Source of the DNA: Mytilus californianus
Taxonomy: Eukaryota; Mollusca; Bivalvia; Mytilida; Mytilidae
Reading direction: 5' to 3'
DNA: 64,000 nucleotides
Assembly (NCBI RefSeq): GCF_021869535.1
Contig: NW_026262581.1
Location: forward strand, 116,960,771 to 117,024,770
A program made the translations under genes and the position numbers. The notes under the pieces were generated by a model. The model did no database searches. It was not told the origin of the DNA and was given only the letters and a program-made list of their open reading frames with translations. Below, piece after piece: positions 1 through 11,369 of this stretch (position 1 is its first letter; each line of letters begins with the position of its first letter).

Positions 1-244
1 AAGTAAAGGATTGGTTCAGAACTGATTAATGACCACAGAACAAACTTGTTTCGCCACCTTCAAACATCATATATACTGGTGTAATCTAGATACATGCTGT
101 ATTAATTTTAAAGAGACTAACGTGGTCTAGAAAAAATATGGATAATGTCTAATAGACATAAATTAAAGATTTATCTAAGTCAGCTTTAGCATGTTATAGA
201 TCTCAGTAAAATCTATTTTTATATCCCTTTTTAATCTGGCACAT

Positions 245-2650
245 AGGTATGGTCTATCACAATTAATTGATGAACCGACCAGGTATACGGATAGCAGTGC
301 GACACTGTTAGACCTTATATTTACTGACAATGAACGTTGTGTATCGAACTTCGGAGTTAGTTCCCCTTACTTAATCTCGACCATTGCATTATTTTCTATA
401 AACTATCCCTCAAAGTAAGAAAACCACGTGCATTTCAGCGTCGTGTCTGGGATTACAAGTCAGCTGATTTTAATAGTCTGAATACTGCATTATATAACGC
501 TCCCTTTGATTCCGTATATGAAATTTCTGACGATGTAAACGACATTGCTAGTTATACGATTGACCTTATCACCTCCGCTTGTTCTGAATTTATACCGAAT
601 AAAACAGTGACTATTCGTCAAAAGGATAAACCATGAATGAGTAACGAGGTTAGGCGAGCGATTCGTAAGCGTGAGCGTTGCTTCAAAAAAATATCAACGG
701 ACCAGGAGAGACGAAGACAAGTTATATCGCATAGTTGCTAGGAGAGAGGTCAATCGCTTAAAAAGAGATGCTAAGCAAAGATATGAAAATAATATCATTC
801 GCTCATTTTCTAGAGAAAACCTTAATCCTAGGAAATTTTGGTCCCTTAGTAAATCTGTTTAGGTTACAATTCAGATAGAGCTGTCCCCCTTTAAAAGATA
901 ACATGAATCTGATAACTGATGATCTTGAAAAGGCAGAACTCTTTAATTGTTATTTTTCTGCTCAGATGCACTTAGGTCAACATGAAAACGATTTACCCGC
1001 TCTACCGCCAATATCCTTTCTTACCGTCTTCAGGACGTAGTGGCTGTTGAATCAGATGTTCTTAAATATTTACGCCAATCTAACCCACGTAAGTCATGTG
1101 GCCCAGATGGTATATCAAACCATATTCTAAAGTACTGTGCTCAATCTCTGTATAAACCACTCACTAGATTGTTCAATTAATTATTTCTCACTACGTTCTG
1201 GAGTATATCCATCTCTCTGGAAAGTATATAATGTGTGCCCAGTGTACAAAAATAAAGGCGATAAAAACACCATGTCTAATTACCGACCAGTTGCTCTACT
1301 ATCATCTGTGTCCAAGATCCTTGAAAAAATCATCTTCAAGGCTATCTATGAGTTCTGTGAATTTCATGATTTACTTATCACTGAAAATTCAGGTTTTAAG
1401 AAAAACGATTCAACAGTGAATCAACTAATTACTATTACTCATGAAATTTACAAGTCATTAGATAACGGTAAGCCTGATGTATGTACAATCTTTTTAGATG
1501 TGTCAAAGGCCTTTGATAAAGTTTGGCACAAAAGCCTGATTTTCAAACTTAAACAATTTGGCATATGTGGTTCACTTTTGTCTCTTATAGAGAATTACCT
1601 TTCAGGTCGTACTCAAAGAGTCGTTATTAATGGCCAGACATCATCGAGTCAAAACATCTATGCTGGTGTACCCCAGGGCTCTATACTCGGTCCTCTGCTT
1701 TTTCTTATCTATGTTAATGATATTAAAGATGGAATTATCAGCAATATTAAACTGTTTGCTGATGATTCTTCCCTCGTCATACAAATTGATGACATCTCTG
1801 ATTGTTTTCAAACTCTGAACAGAGACCTCGACACGTTGAACACATGGTCCCATCAATGGTGTGTAACATTCAATGCACAAAAAACGGAGTATCTCATTAT
1901 TTCTAAGAAGAAGAATATACCCCATTACCCTCCATTGATCTTAAATAATGTAAATATAAAGAGAGTTACACACCATAAACATTTAGGTCTTATTTTGAAT
2001 GATAAACTTTCTTGGACCGATCATATTGCTGATATTTGTAAGAATTGTCATAGTAAACTTAACACTATCTTGAGGATGCGACATTTATTATCAAGATTAT
2101 GCGTTGAAAAGTTATATACAGCATTTGTTCGTTCATTGCTAGACTATGCAGATGTCATCTACGATAACTACTTTAGCGCTGATTCTGCAAACATTGAACA
2201 TGAACAGAGACGTGCCTGCATTATATCTACTGGGGCAATCAGGGTCACAAAACATGTCACTTTATTGAAAGAAGTTGGCCTTGAGCTTCTTAAAACACAC
2301 CTTAAAGTTCATAGACTTACATACCTGTACAAAATTAAAAATCATCTTGTCCCAGATTATCTCCGTAATTTTCATCCATTATTCCATCATAACACCGAAA
2401 ACTATAACTAAGACGACATGTTAACTTGATACCTATCAGGTCAAGAACAGAAGAATACTATAATTCTTTTCTTTCTAGCTACGATTAAAGACTGGAATAG
2501 CTTGTCAGTTGAACTAATTTCAGCAACATCTTTGGCGAGTTTCAAAAGGTTGTTAAAGAAGAATCTCAGTTTAAACATATTTTATTTGTTCAAGTACAAA
2601 TTGGATAAGACACAAGTCAAACAGTCTTATGAAGTCTTCTCCATTTAACA
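245..2650 (+). pseudogene. Decayed non-LTR retrotransposon (LINE) with reverse transcriptase
   Basis: This is the remains of a LINE ORF2 that encoded an endonuclease and reverse transcriptase for target-primed retrotransposition. The end of the endonuclease domain reads at 250-375 (LIDEPTRYTD then LLDLIFTDNE). The linker continues in shifting frames (KPWMSNEVRRAIRKR near 630; RKSCGPDGISNHILK near 1090). The longest open stretch, 1137-2411, holds the reverse transcriptase: NYRPVALLS, motif A FLDVSKAFDKVWH (about residue 119), motif B GVPQGSILGPLLF (about 176) and motif C FADDSSL (about 207), so the catalytic aspartates are intact. After the stop at 2411 the thumb/C-terminal region resumes in another frame (DWNSLSVELISATSLASFKR, to about 2600). 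Stops and several frameshifts make it inactive. The 5' end is truncated near 245. The motifs fit the Jockey/CR1/L2-type group, but the clade cannot be fixed by eye. Confidence 0.9.
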
Positions 2651-2710
2651 TTTATAGCAATATAATACAAAATATATGTATGAGCATGCATGTATATAAT
2701 GGTATATCTA

Positions 2711-2716
<6 letters not shown>

Positions 2717-2750
<34 letters not shown>

Positions 2751-2798
2751 ATATATATATATATATATATATCTATATATATATATATATATATATAT
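2717..2798. repeat. (AT)n microsatellite
   Basis: Almost uninterrupted AT dinucleotides with a few C interruptions. The array lies between the plus-strand LINE and an opposite-strand LINE fragment. It is followed on the high-coordinate side by an A-rich stretch (about 2810-2945) that could be the tail of the minus-strand LINE. Confidence 0.95.
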
Positions 2799-2819
2799 GG
2801 ATTTATGTCAAAAGACAGA

Positions 2820-3625
2820 AAAGTGAAGACAGAAAGAAAACAATAATATAGACAAAAAATAAATATATAAAAATAAATAAATGAATATTTAGAAAACAAA
2901 AACAAAAAATTAAATACAAATTAAACAAACAAAAATACAAAAAAAAGGAAGACTTTTACTTAGATGATGATGCGTGTGCGATCATGGTTTGCTATCTAGA
3001 CAATTAAAAATCTTTCCGAACTTTTAATAAACTCGAAGACATTTTTGAAAATGGTTTGGTTTTGCTCTAGAAAAAGAAGATAACTACCCGAGGTTAGTAG
3101 TTCTATGTTAATTTTACAATCTTTTGGAAGCCAGCGCAGACTTTCAAACATTTTATTTCGTATGTCTGAATATAATATACATTTAAAAAGAAATGATAGG
3201 AATCTTCACGATTAACACCACAGCGGCAAGAAGGGTCAGAAATAATATTGACCCTATATAGATCATAGTTTAAGAATGATGCAAAACATCGAAGTTGGGT
3301 TAGAATAATATTTAAATTTCGAATTCCAAACTCATATTGCTTCGGTACAAATATGTTACTCTGAGGGTAAAGTTTTTAATTTATTTATTGATTCCGCATC
3401 ACGAGTTGAATCATCAAGATTATTCCAAAGACGTATGGTTGATGGAATAAATGAATCATTAGTCAATGCTAGTCTGCAGAATGGAATAATGATGTCATTT
3501 CCATTGCGTAGAGGATAGACCGTCATACTTTGGATTTTTGGGGGAATTAAATTTGTCAAATATTCTGGAACATTATTTTTTTGGATATTATAAAACATTT
3601 GAATTTTTCTTCTCTCTCTTCTTTC
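2820..3625 (-). pseudogene. LINE C-terminal fragment on the minus strand
   Basis: Read on the minus strand, 3598-3356 is open and gives a typical LINE reverse transcriptase C-terminus (EYLTNLIPPKIQS, YPLRNGNDIIIPF, FIPSTIRLWNNLDD). After a stop the frame continues through about 3340-2995 with RCFASFLNYDLYR and a C-x-C-G ... H ... C knuckle (SCRCGVNREDSYHFF, about 3245-3200), then needs a one-base frameshift to read MFESLRWLPKDCK and ends FEFIKSSERFLIV. The cysteine/histidine knuckle near the C-terminus is a common LINE feature. The fragment lies between two plus-strand LINE pieces and has a 3' A-rich/AT tail at 2717-2945. It is 5'-truncated and broken by a stop and a frameshift. Confidence 0.8.
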
Positions 3626-3628
3626 AGC

Positions 3629-4480
3629 TAATGTTTCCCATCCAAGAAGAATCTCAATTTGTGTAGTAAAAAAGTATATTCACGAGGGCATGGTTATGAG
3701 AAAAAGATTCATACTAGATTACGCTTAGGGCTTAGTGCCCTTAATGACCACTTGTACAAATATAATCTTACATTAAATAGGTTTTGCGATTTCTGCCCAG
3801 GTAACCGTATTGAAAGCACTGAACACTATTTAATTCATTGCGCCCGTTACACGAACTATCGGATTACTCTTCTACTTGGTATTAAGAATCTGATTTGTCC
3901 AGATATAAATATAGCAATGTTGCGGGATCTATGTCCGAACTATCTTAGTAAAATTTTAATAGAAGGTAGTGACGGTTTGTCTGATGATACTAATTCAGAT
4001 CTGTTTGAGTGTGTGTTTCGATATATTAAATCTTCAAATAGATTTTCTCGATAGCTCAATAACTTATTTGTATACTATCTTTTTCCTTGTAATAAAACAT
4101 ATTAGTTGTGAAACACATACATACACTTATATTATTTTATTTTTATTTATTTCCTCTTTTTTTTTTTTTTTTTTTTTTCATTTGACCTGATTGTACTCAA
4201 AATCGTCTTTCCATAATTATTATTCTATATAACTGAATCCAAAAAAAGTCGTGTGTATGTGAGTAAGAATGAGCGAGTGATTGGATAGTTGTGTAGTCAA
4301 ATTTCATTCGTATGTCTTGTCCTGTACATATTGTCTTGTCTTGTGTTAAACATGTTTGTAAACTAAAACAATCTTTGTTAATTGTGAATCTGTATATATC
4401 TATGTTGAGGAGACCCACACGTAGCCTCTGGCTGTTGACAATCCTCTTTAAATAAATAAAGAATTAAATTAAATTAAAAT
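3629..4480 (+). pseudogene. LINE C-terminal fragment with 3' UTR and tail
   Basis: The open stretch 3644-4054 encodes a LINE ORF2 C-terminus: HTRLRLGLSALNDHLYKYN, then a CDFCPGN ... E ... HYLIHC knuckle (C-x2-C ... H ... C), ending FRYIKSSNRFSR. The frame is closed upstream by a stop at 3629, which marks the truncation or the edge of the neighbouring minus-strand insertion. A 3' UTR with a poly-T run (4158-4180) follows. The copy ends in a short AAATT-type tandem tail at about 4455-4478, as in CR1/L2-like elements that end in microsatellite tails. It could be the 3' end of the same lineage as the LINE at 245-2650, since both contain a KKNL.L segment, but the overlap of that segment argues they are different copies. 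Confidence 0.8.
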
Positions 4481-5125
4481 CTATTTGTAAATAGATGACA
4501 GCATCTTATTTCTATCCATCTGAAGATTTTAAAACAATAGCTAAAGCGCAAAAAATATGCCATATTGGCAAATACGCTTCTCATATAAGGTATTTTCAAA
4601 GTTAAAAGTGTATTTTGAAATCTATGTTTTATCCTCTCTATTTAAAAAAAGTGAATGTATAAACAAGTGTATAACGCAAGCAATTGATCCCGAACTGTTT
4701 CAGAAGACAGATTTATCAATCAACTGTCTGCTATCTAAGTTTGATAAATAGATACAGTCGCGACCAGTTGTATGATTTTTGTTTGTCCCCGTAACTGGGT
4801 GGTTGGAGTCAGCTGTACGGGAATTTTCTTCGCCTATTGGAAAAGGTTTTGCTTCGAATCATGGTGGTGCGATATATGATATACATGCCATCTTGAAATT
4901 ATTACTTAACAACAGTGTATGCTGTTTGGTTGCTTATTTGTGTGGCTAATGATAATATTTTATAGACTTGAATGTGTTATAACATTTGGAACACGCCCAG
5001 AAGGGGAGACATTATATACAGATGGTCTGACAGTATGAGTATTCGAGACCCGATTGTCGAATATGTTGCTATAAGATCACATATTGTCCTATAAGCGCTA
5101 ATAGTCAACATTGAAACATTTTTTA
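4481..5125. other. No recognisable feature
   Basis: AT-rich sequence between the LINE tail and the 28-bp tandem repeat. Short open frames are present but show no family motif, signal peptide or repeat. Confidence 0.5.
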
Positions 5126-5128
5126 TAG

Positions 5129-5592
5129 CACATTTCCTCTGATCTGTATAATATTTTGCCTTTGCTTTGATCTGTATAACACATTTCCTTTGCTTTGATC
5201 TGTATAACACATTTCCTTTGGGGTCCTCGATGGCCAAGTGGTCTAAGTAGTTCTACTACTGTAATCACTAGCCAGTCAACACTGAGGTTGTGAGTTCGAA
5301 CCCCGCTCGTGCGGGTGCACTCGACTCCAATCTTAATTGACTAGGATTGTCAGTTTTCCTATCGAAGGTCGGTGGTTTTCTCCGGGCACTCCGGCTTCCT
5401 CCACCAATAAAAACTGGCCGCCACGAAATAGCCCAAAAGTGGCGCTTAAAAGTGGCGTTAAAACACCAACAATCAATCAATCACATTTCCTTTGCTTTGA
5501 TCTGTATTACACGTTTAGTTTTACAACACACTTCCTTTGCTTTGATCTGTATAACACATTTCCTTTGCTTTGATCTGTATAACACGTTTAGT
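5129..5592. repeat. 28-bp tandem repeat interrupted by a SINE
   Basis: Units of about 28 bp (core TTTGCTTTGATCTGTATAAC followed by ACATTTCC) occur at 5129-5220 and resume at 5482-5592, with some units altered to ACGTTTAGTTTTA. The array is split by the SINE at 5221-5481. Confidence 0.85.
5221..5481 (+). mobile_element. tRNA-derived SINE with V/core-type central domain
   Basis: A non-autonomous retroposon. The head has RNA polymerase III promoter boxes: A box TGGCCAAGTGG near 5232 and B box GAGTTCGAACCC near 5291, spaced as in a tRNA. The body carries the strongly conserved block GGTGGTTTTCTCCGGGCACT and CCGGCTTCCTCCACC (about 5370-5405) that I recognise as the core of molluscan V-SINEs such as RUDI; that name is from memory. 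The tail is AATC repeats. The flanks carry a 13-bp direct repeat, CACATTTCCTTTG at 5208-5220 and 5482-5494. This fits a target-site duplication, although the target is itself a tandem repeat. The copy looks full length. Confidence 0.85.
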
Positions 5593-5599
5593 TTTATTC

Positions 5600-6155
5600 A
5601 CATTATTTCCTATGTAACCCACTTTTCAAAGAATATCGAATTCTACCGCAGGCGTTAGCGTTCGTGTAACATATTATGTTGTAAGTTTATACTAAAGAAG
5701 AGCCAAGTGTCTTTTTGTACTGTTTTAACCAGATTTAGTTAGGAATGAAGACATGAAAGTGTGTCTCGTGTTTTTTTTGTCTCATCCTAATGAATTAGGC
5801 GTTCAGTCAGTAACTCAAAGTCAGTAAAAATTACAGAGCTCTAGATTTGATATGAATTTGGTATAGGTAGCGTTTTCTACATCAACATTCATAATGTAAA
5901 CTTAACTATACTAACTGATGAGGATCATATATCATGTATATTTATGCCAAGTATTTTAAGGGTGCTTATTTATGTAATATGTTCTTTAATTATGATTCTC
6001 GTTTTATTTTAGACAAAACTGCGATTTTTTTATTCATTCTATCTTCTTTGGAATACAGTCGCTAAAAAAAGCACATTTTATTTAAAAGTATTCTTTTTAG
6101 AAAAAAACCAGTAATATATATATTTATAAAGAATAATCTATGAAGAATGGAATGT
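5600..6155. other. No recognisable feature
   Basis: AT-rich sequence between the 28-bp repeats and the 25-bp minisatellite. No coding or repeat signal was identified. Confidence 0.5.
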
Positions 6156-6160
6156 ATGAT

Positions 6161-7469
6161 TACTACAGGGTATAATGGAGAGATCTACTACAGGGTATAT
6201 TGGAGAGATCTACTACAGGGAATAATGGAGAGATCTACTACAGGGTATAATGGAGAGATACTACAGGGTATAATGGAGAGATCTACTACAGGGTATAATG
6301 GAGAGATCTACTACAGGGTATAATGGAGAGGTCTACTACAGGGAATAATGGAGAGATCTACTACAGGGTATAATGGAGAGATCTACTACAGGGTATAATG
6401 GAGAGATCTACTACAGGGTATAATGGAGAGATCTACTACAGGGTATAATGGAGAGATCTACTACAGGGTATAATGGAGAGATCTACTACAGGGTATAATG
6501 GAGAGATATTGGAGAGATCTACTACAGGGTATAATGGAGAGATCTACTACAGGGTATAATGGAGAGATATTGGAGAGATCTACTACAGGGTATAATGGAG
6601 AGATCTACTACAGGGTATAATGGAGAGATATTGGAGAGATCTACTACAGGTTATAATGGAGAGATCTACTACAGGGTATAATGGAGAGATCTACTACAGG
6701 GTATAATGGAGAGATCTACTACAGGGTATAATGGAGAGATCTACTACAGGGTATAATGGAAAGATATTGGAGAGATCTACTACAGGGTATAATGGAGAGA
6801 TCTACTACAGGGTATAATGGAGAGATACTACAGGGTATAATGGAGAGATCTACTACAGGGTATAATGGAGAGATCTACTACAGGGTATAATGGAGAGATC
6901 TACTACAGGGTATAATGGAGAGATCTACTACAGGGTATAATGGAGAGATATTGGAGAGATCTACTACAGGGTATAATGGAGAGATCTACTACAGGGTATA
7001 ATGGAGAGATACTACAGGGTATAATGGAGAGATCTACTACAGGGTATAATGGAGAGATCTACTACAGGGTATAATGGAGAGATCTACTACAGGGTATAAT
7101 GGAGAGATCTACTACAGGGTATAATGGAGAGATCTACTACAGGGTATAATGGAGAGATCTACTACAGGGTATAATGGAGAGATCTACTACAGGGTATAAT
7201 GGAGAGATCTACTACAGGGTATAATGGAGAGATCTACTACAGGGTATAATGGAGAGATCTACTACAGGGTATAATGGAGAGATCTACTACAGGGTATAAT
7301 GGAGAGATCTACTACAGGGTATAATGGAGAGATAATGGAGAGATCTACTACAAGGTATAATGGAGAGATCTACTACAGGGTATAATGGAGAGATCTACTA
7401 CAGGGTATAATGGAGAGATCTACTACAGGGTATAATGGAGAGATCTACTACAGGGAATAATGGAGAGAT
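6161..7469. repeat. 25-bp minisatellite, about 50 copies
   Basis: The monomer is 25 bp, AGATCTACTACAGGGTATAA plus TGGAG, so each full unit carries a BglII site (AGATCT). Copies are nearly identical across about 1.3 kb. Recurrent variants are units with an extra AGATATTGGAG 11-mer (for example near 6507, 6567, 6627, 6765, 6947), 22-bp units lacking TCT (near 6255, 6827, 7010), and rare GGGAATAA or GGTTATAA substitutions. The variants recur in similar order, which suggests amplification of multi-unit blocks. There is no coding frame and no CRISPR-like spacer structure. Confidence 0.97.
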
Positions 7470-7837
7470 AATTAAACTGGACCAATTTGATTTAAATACA
7501 GATCATGTGTCAAGGCTTTGCTTGCAACAAATCAAGACTGACTGCACGCTAAAGTGCTCTTATTTATATGCTCGCCCCTCTATATTCAAATCCTAGCTTG
7601 AACACTAACAAATATGGGTGTGATTCGTCATTCAAGTGCAATAATGAGTCGACAAAGGATTTCATCTTGACTTATTTTTCGATCTTGTCCTGCTGATCAT
7701 GTTTGCTATTTACAGTTCTCTCTATTTTCTTTAGTTACCACAAAGAACGAAAAATAAGTAAAATCATCAGTCAGGGACGTCAATTCTTATAAGGAATAAA
7801 CTGACGATCGGTGCTTTGCTTTTGCGACAATTGGCAT

Positions 7838-7972
7838 TTCATCTGTGCCAAAAAAATATTTCATTTGGGCCACAAACCATATTTCATTTGCGCCAAAATA
7901 ATATATTTCATTTGCGCCGAAATAATGTATTTCATTTGCGCCAAAATAATATATTTCATTTGCGCCAAAATA
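7838..7972. repeat. 24-bp tandem repeat (ATTTCATTTGCGCC type)
   Basis: About five degenerate units of ATTTCATTTGCGCCAAAATA plus ATAT. The open frame across it (HLRQNNIF repeats) is a by-product of the repeat. Confidence 0.85.
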
Positions 7973-8275
7973 AACAAGTAAATATTATAAATCTATAATG
8001 AAAAAAAAGACTTTTAATAATAATGTTACAACATAGTTTTGATAGCAAAATATCATAAAAATCACATTCATCGTAAATCAAAATGAAAACATTAAACAGA
8101 GATAAAAAAAATTTCAATGCTGAGATTGTACTTTTTGCTGGTCTATGCCATGTTTAACTGTATCATTCAATGTTTTATAATGGTTTTGCTGTCCATATCT
8201 GTTGTGATTCTGGTTTTGTATCTTTTTATGATACTTCTATACGATCAGTCTCCGTTTTTCAATACATTCAATACA

Positions 8276-8545
8276 AGGAATCTGATTACAGTAGTTGTCG
8301 TCTGTTTATGTAGTTCATACGTGTTTCTCGTTTCTCGTTTTTATATAGATAAGACCGTTGGTTTTTCCGTTTGAATGGTTTTACACTAGTAATTTGTTGG
8401 GGCCCTTTATAGCTTGCTGTTCGGTGTGAGCCAATGCTCCGTGTTGAAGGCCGTACCTTGATCTATAATGGTTTACTTTTATAAATTGTAACTTGGATGG
8501 ACAGTTGTCTCATTGGCACTCATACCACATCTTCCTATATCTATT
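8276..8545 (+). mobile_element. Solitary retroelement 3' module, type B
   Basis: This is the plus-strand equivalent of the copies at 30785-31075 and 23919-24062. Landmarks in order are GGAATCTGATTACAGTAGTT, CCGTTTGAATGG, GGGCCCTTTATAGC, GTGTTGAAGGCCGTACC and the terminal ATACCACATCTTCCTATATC. Homologous blocks end the longer Penelope-like copies in this window, so I read it as a 5'-truncated 3' UTR. It begins inside the AAGTCAGGA motif. The hydrophobic open frame at 8117-8374 partly overlaps it and is not a gene. Confidence 0.75.
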
Positions 8546-8809
8546 AGCTATCCTAAATCGGAGGTATTAAAAAAATTACAGACATATTTCCTAATCTCAT
8601 GATTTGTTTCCGAATAAAGTATGTCCATTTTTTTCTACTCTGCAACATTTCTTATACGAGCCTCGTATTCAGGACACAACTTATTTCAAAACGTTTTCGT
8701 TGTATTTTACCTGTAAATTGGCACAAAAGCATTATTAATTTTTGGCGTTGTGGCGCTAATGATGTAATGCATTTTTAAAGAATTGGCGAAAATGCAATGC
8801 GCCCCTGAC

Positions 8810-9870
8810 GATTACTGCCATGTCAACTTATTTGCAGATCTTGTCCTGCTTATCATTTTTGCCATTGACAATTTCTCTTAATCTAAAAAAGTTTGCAAGA
8901 TGATAGCAAAAATCTTAAAAATGGTAAAAAAACGCCACTTAAGGCAATAACTCATAAAAGGAGTCGTCTGACAGTTTAAGTCAATATGGATAATATTATG
9001 AAAATTTGGGGTCTATCAGATTAACTATATATATAATGGTTTACAAGATAAAAGACACTACATGCATTTACCTCTATGTTCTATTTTGAGCCTTGGTGGC
9101 CATGTTTGTTTGCAGGCGGGATCAACGGACACGATTTTAAAACAAGATACACTAAGGATGATTGGTCATGTTTGGTTCCAATTGGCAAAGTGGTTTCAAA
9201 GTAGAAGATTTTTGTAAAAGATAATAGACGATGACGACGTACGATGATGATGTACGACAAACGACGGACGCCAAGTGATGACAATAGCCCTTTGGGTTCA
9301 GGTGAGCTTAAAATGAAATATAAAATCATATTGTATCTGATAAATCTTGATCGGATACAAAAAAAAAAAAGACTGAGCGATTAATACTCTCTGGACAAAC
9401 AGGAAAGGTATTAATCCCGAAGAAGCAAATCATTTTCAGACATATATTTCAGCTTTGATTATGCCATTTTATAGCACTATCAAAAGAATCATGCCTATGA
9501 ACACGTTTTCAAGTAATATTTCCGATATTTTCGCCATTTAGTGAAGAAGAGAAGGGTGCTTTTTGAACTTAATAGTTGTTAATTGTATATATTGCGTTTA
9601 TTTGTTTAATCAATACAAGAGAGACTTTACTTTATTACCTGTTTATTTGTATTTGTATAAAGCAAACAAGCACATTCATAGTAATGTTAACAATTGCACG
9701 TATTTTTCAGTCATTGCACATTTGAATTATCCCATTGTCATCATCAATTCAGATAAATAGTCATTATCTCAAGTCTCGTCCTCGTACGTAAGGAATACTA
9801 CACCAGCTCACTGTGAAGCGATCTTGTTCTTTGGATTTTACTGTTGACCAGTTCATAAGTTCATTTCATA
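8810..9870. other. No recognisable gene
   Basis: AT-rich DNA downstream (in the minus sense) of the paralogue at 9876. It contains a poly-A run near 9360-9371. On the minus strand, AATAAA-type hexamers occur around 9630, but no clear 3' end could be assigned. Confidence 0.4.
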
Positions 9871-9875
9871 ATTAT

Positions 9876-10178
9876 TCAACTGTTATGGACGAATATTACA
9901 CAGCTGGCCCTATGTTTTAGAATTGGTTTATATCTTTTAGTTATCCTTGGAACAAAAGTGACTTCCTCGACGTCCGGTATTACTTTATGGTTATCCGCCC
10001 ATTTAACTTGAAATGTCCTCTGTTTGTTTATATCATTGTCAGAAGTTGGTGTATAACAATGGATTTTTGTTTGTTTATTGCAGCTTTTACTTCTAAAACC
10101 GTCCATTCTATTGCGGCAATCATCACAAGGTCCTGTAGAAAACATGGAGCCTTTGGTATGTTCACAATCGTAAATCAT
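9876..10178 (-). CDS. Small CxH/CDxC and PILK-motif protein, family member A
   Basis: The function is unknown. I chose the first ATG (10178), giving 100 residues starting MIYDCEHTKG; the open frame extends upstream to about 10214 only through a non-ATG codon. Visible elements: C5-x-H7 ... G16-P-C18-D-D-C21, a putative four-ligand zinc site; V58-K-W60; I67-P-D69; and K84-P-I-L-K-H-R90 followed by ASCVIFVH. These line up with the same blocks in the members at 37.1 and 53.9 kb, but the N-terminal MDIP...RNTESMF segment of those two is absent or only faintly echoed upstream (LPIGREIL). Either the start has decayed or an upstream exon supplies it. The protein has no signal peptide or membrane segment and is rich in Lys and Asn. 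It is the last of four minus-strand paralogues. The plus-strand open frame across it is a shadow. Confidence 0.75.
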   Translation of the reverse strand: MIYDCEHTKGSMFSTGPCDDCRNRMDGFRSKSCNKQTKIHCYTPTSDNDINKQRTFQVKWADNHKVIPDVEEVTFVPRITKRYKPILKHRASCVIFVHNS

Positions 10179-10214
10179 TGTTAAAATTTCTCTTCCGATT
10201 GGTAAAACAGACAA

Positions 10215-11365
10215 TTACAGCCAGACAAATGCAGAGTCTCCTTGGAAATGCAAATGAATCCCCCAAAAGGTTAAGGGCAGTGAATACAGGAAACTTAAAA
10301 CGGTAAAACTGTTCTCACATCAGCACAGGTTGATAACTAATAGTTTCTGTACACAATTAATAATTGCTGTAGATGAACACAGAAAGTCCAAAATAAAGTG
10401 ATAGCGGGGTTCCAATCCTTTTTTCCTGACAACTGATGGCGAAAGTGAAAAACTAATTTCTAAAATCAAACTCAAACGTCTAACGTGACATGTAGTTACT
10501 GAAAGTTGTTGATAATTTCCAGCTTTAAATATAGCAGGAGTTGAACAATTGCCAGTTTTAACAATAATAGAATAACAAGTTAAAGTACGTAATCTATTTA
10601 TTCATATTGATCTCTGCACCCGCATGTAAACATATTTGAAATTACACACCAGTTTAAACTAAGACCGATTTCTCATTGCGATTGTTGTTAAGTCTGTGTT
10701 ACAGAGTACTTCGTCCAACTCATTCATTGTCTGAAGTCAGATGGTAACGTAGATACAATGATAACCATTATCTTTTGATTGTCTGTGATTTAAATATGTG
10801 TTAGATTATAATCATAGGGTGTGTAAAGACATGTAATAGAGTACTGCAGTTACAATAGAAACAGTATCGAACCAAAGTCCTTGTCACAACATTTAAAGAT
10901 ACACTGAAACTTAAAGGTTAATTGGGGGTAGAAATAGGGATTGAAATATGACGATTTAAGGTAGTTGTTTTCATTCAAAATAACTCCAACTATATGTATA
11001 TATTTACTAATATATTTTCTGCATTTGGAATCGGAGGCAGTGGCTCTACATTGCTTTCTCTGTATAAATACTTTTAACGGCTTAAATTCAGCCCATCAAA
11101 GTTAACATTTATACTGTTCCTGTAGATACATCAACGACAACTTCAAAAACATTATATACAACGCCCTAGAGCACTCCGCCAACTAGGTAATATGAAATAT
11201 AGCTTCCGTATGTCAAGCGATGCCGTTCCTCGTCGTCTTAATCTACGGCTGTAATATTTGTGCAGTTTGTGTGATTTCTGATTAACAACTTATGGTAAAA
11301 GGAATACAGTTATAGATGTTATAAAATCACACATTTAACTTGCATTCTTCTCTTGTAACAATTCT
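10215..11365. other. Upstream region of member A; no other feature recognised
   Basis: An octamer-like ATGCAAAT lies at about 10247. The sequence contains ACGTGACA (about 10485) but no full CACGTG E-box, unlike the promoters of the members at 37.5 and 54.3 kb. Nothing else was identified. Confidence 0.4.
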
Positions 11366-11369
11366 TAAA

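Larger units (their letters stand above)
7811..8808. mobile_element. Probable inverted-repeat (MITE-like) element with internal 24-bp repeats
   Basis: The left end (7811-7840, GGTGCTTTGCTTTTGCGACA then ATT) is an imperfect inverted match of the right end at about 8776-8808 (reverse complement GGCGCATTGCATTTTCGCCA then ATT). Just inside the left end are 24-bp repeats of the type CATTTGCGCCAAAATAATAT. The body contains a separate plus-strand retroelement 3' end (8276-8545). A related single end occurs at 51470-51540. The boundaries and any target duplication are uncertain. Confidence 0.5.

Noticed and set aside
2708-2905. Minus-strand frame of Ile/Tyr repeats
   Set aside because: Translation of the (AT)n microsatellite and flanking A-rich tail.
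5268-5658. Overlapping frames on both strands of 70-103 codons
   Set aside because: They run through the SINE and the 28-bp repeats and have no independent protein motif.
6161-7469. Possible CRISPR-like array
   Set aside because: Units are directly adjacent with no unique spacers, and the genome is eukaryotic.
8117-8374. Very hydrophobic 85-codon frame that could be a membrane peptide
   Set aside because: Its second half lies in the type B retroelement 3' module, and T-rich DNA yields such frames by chance.
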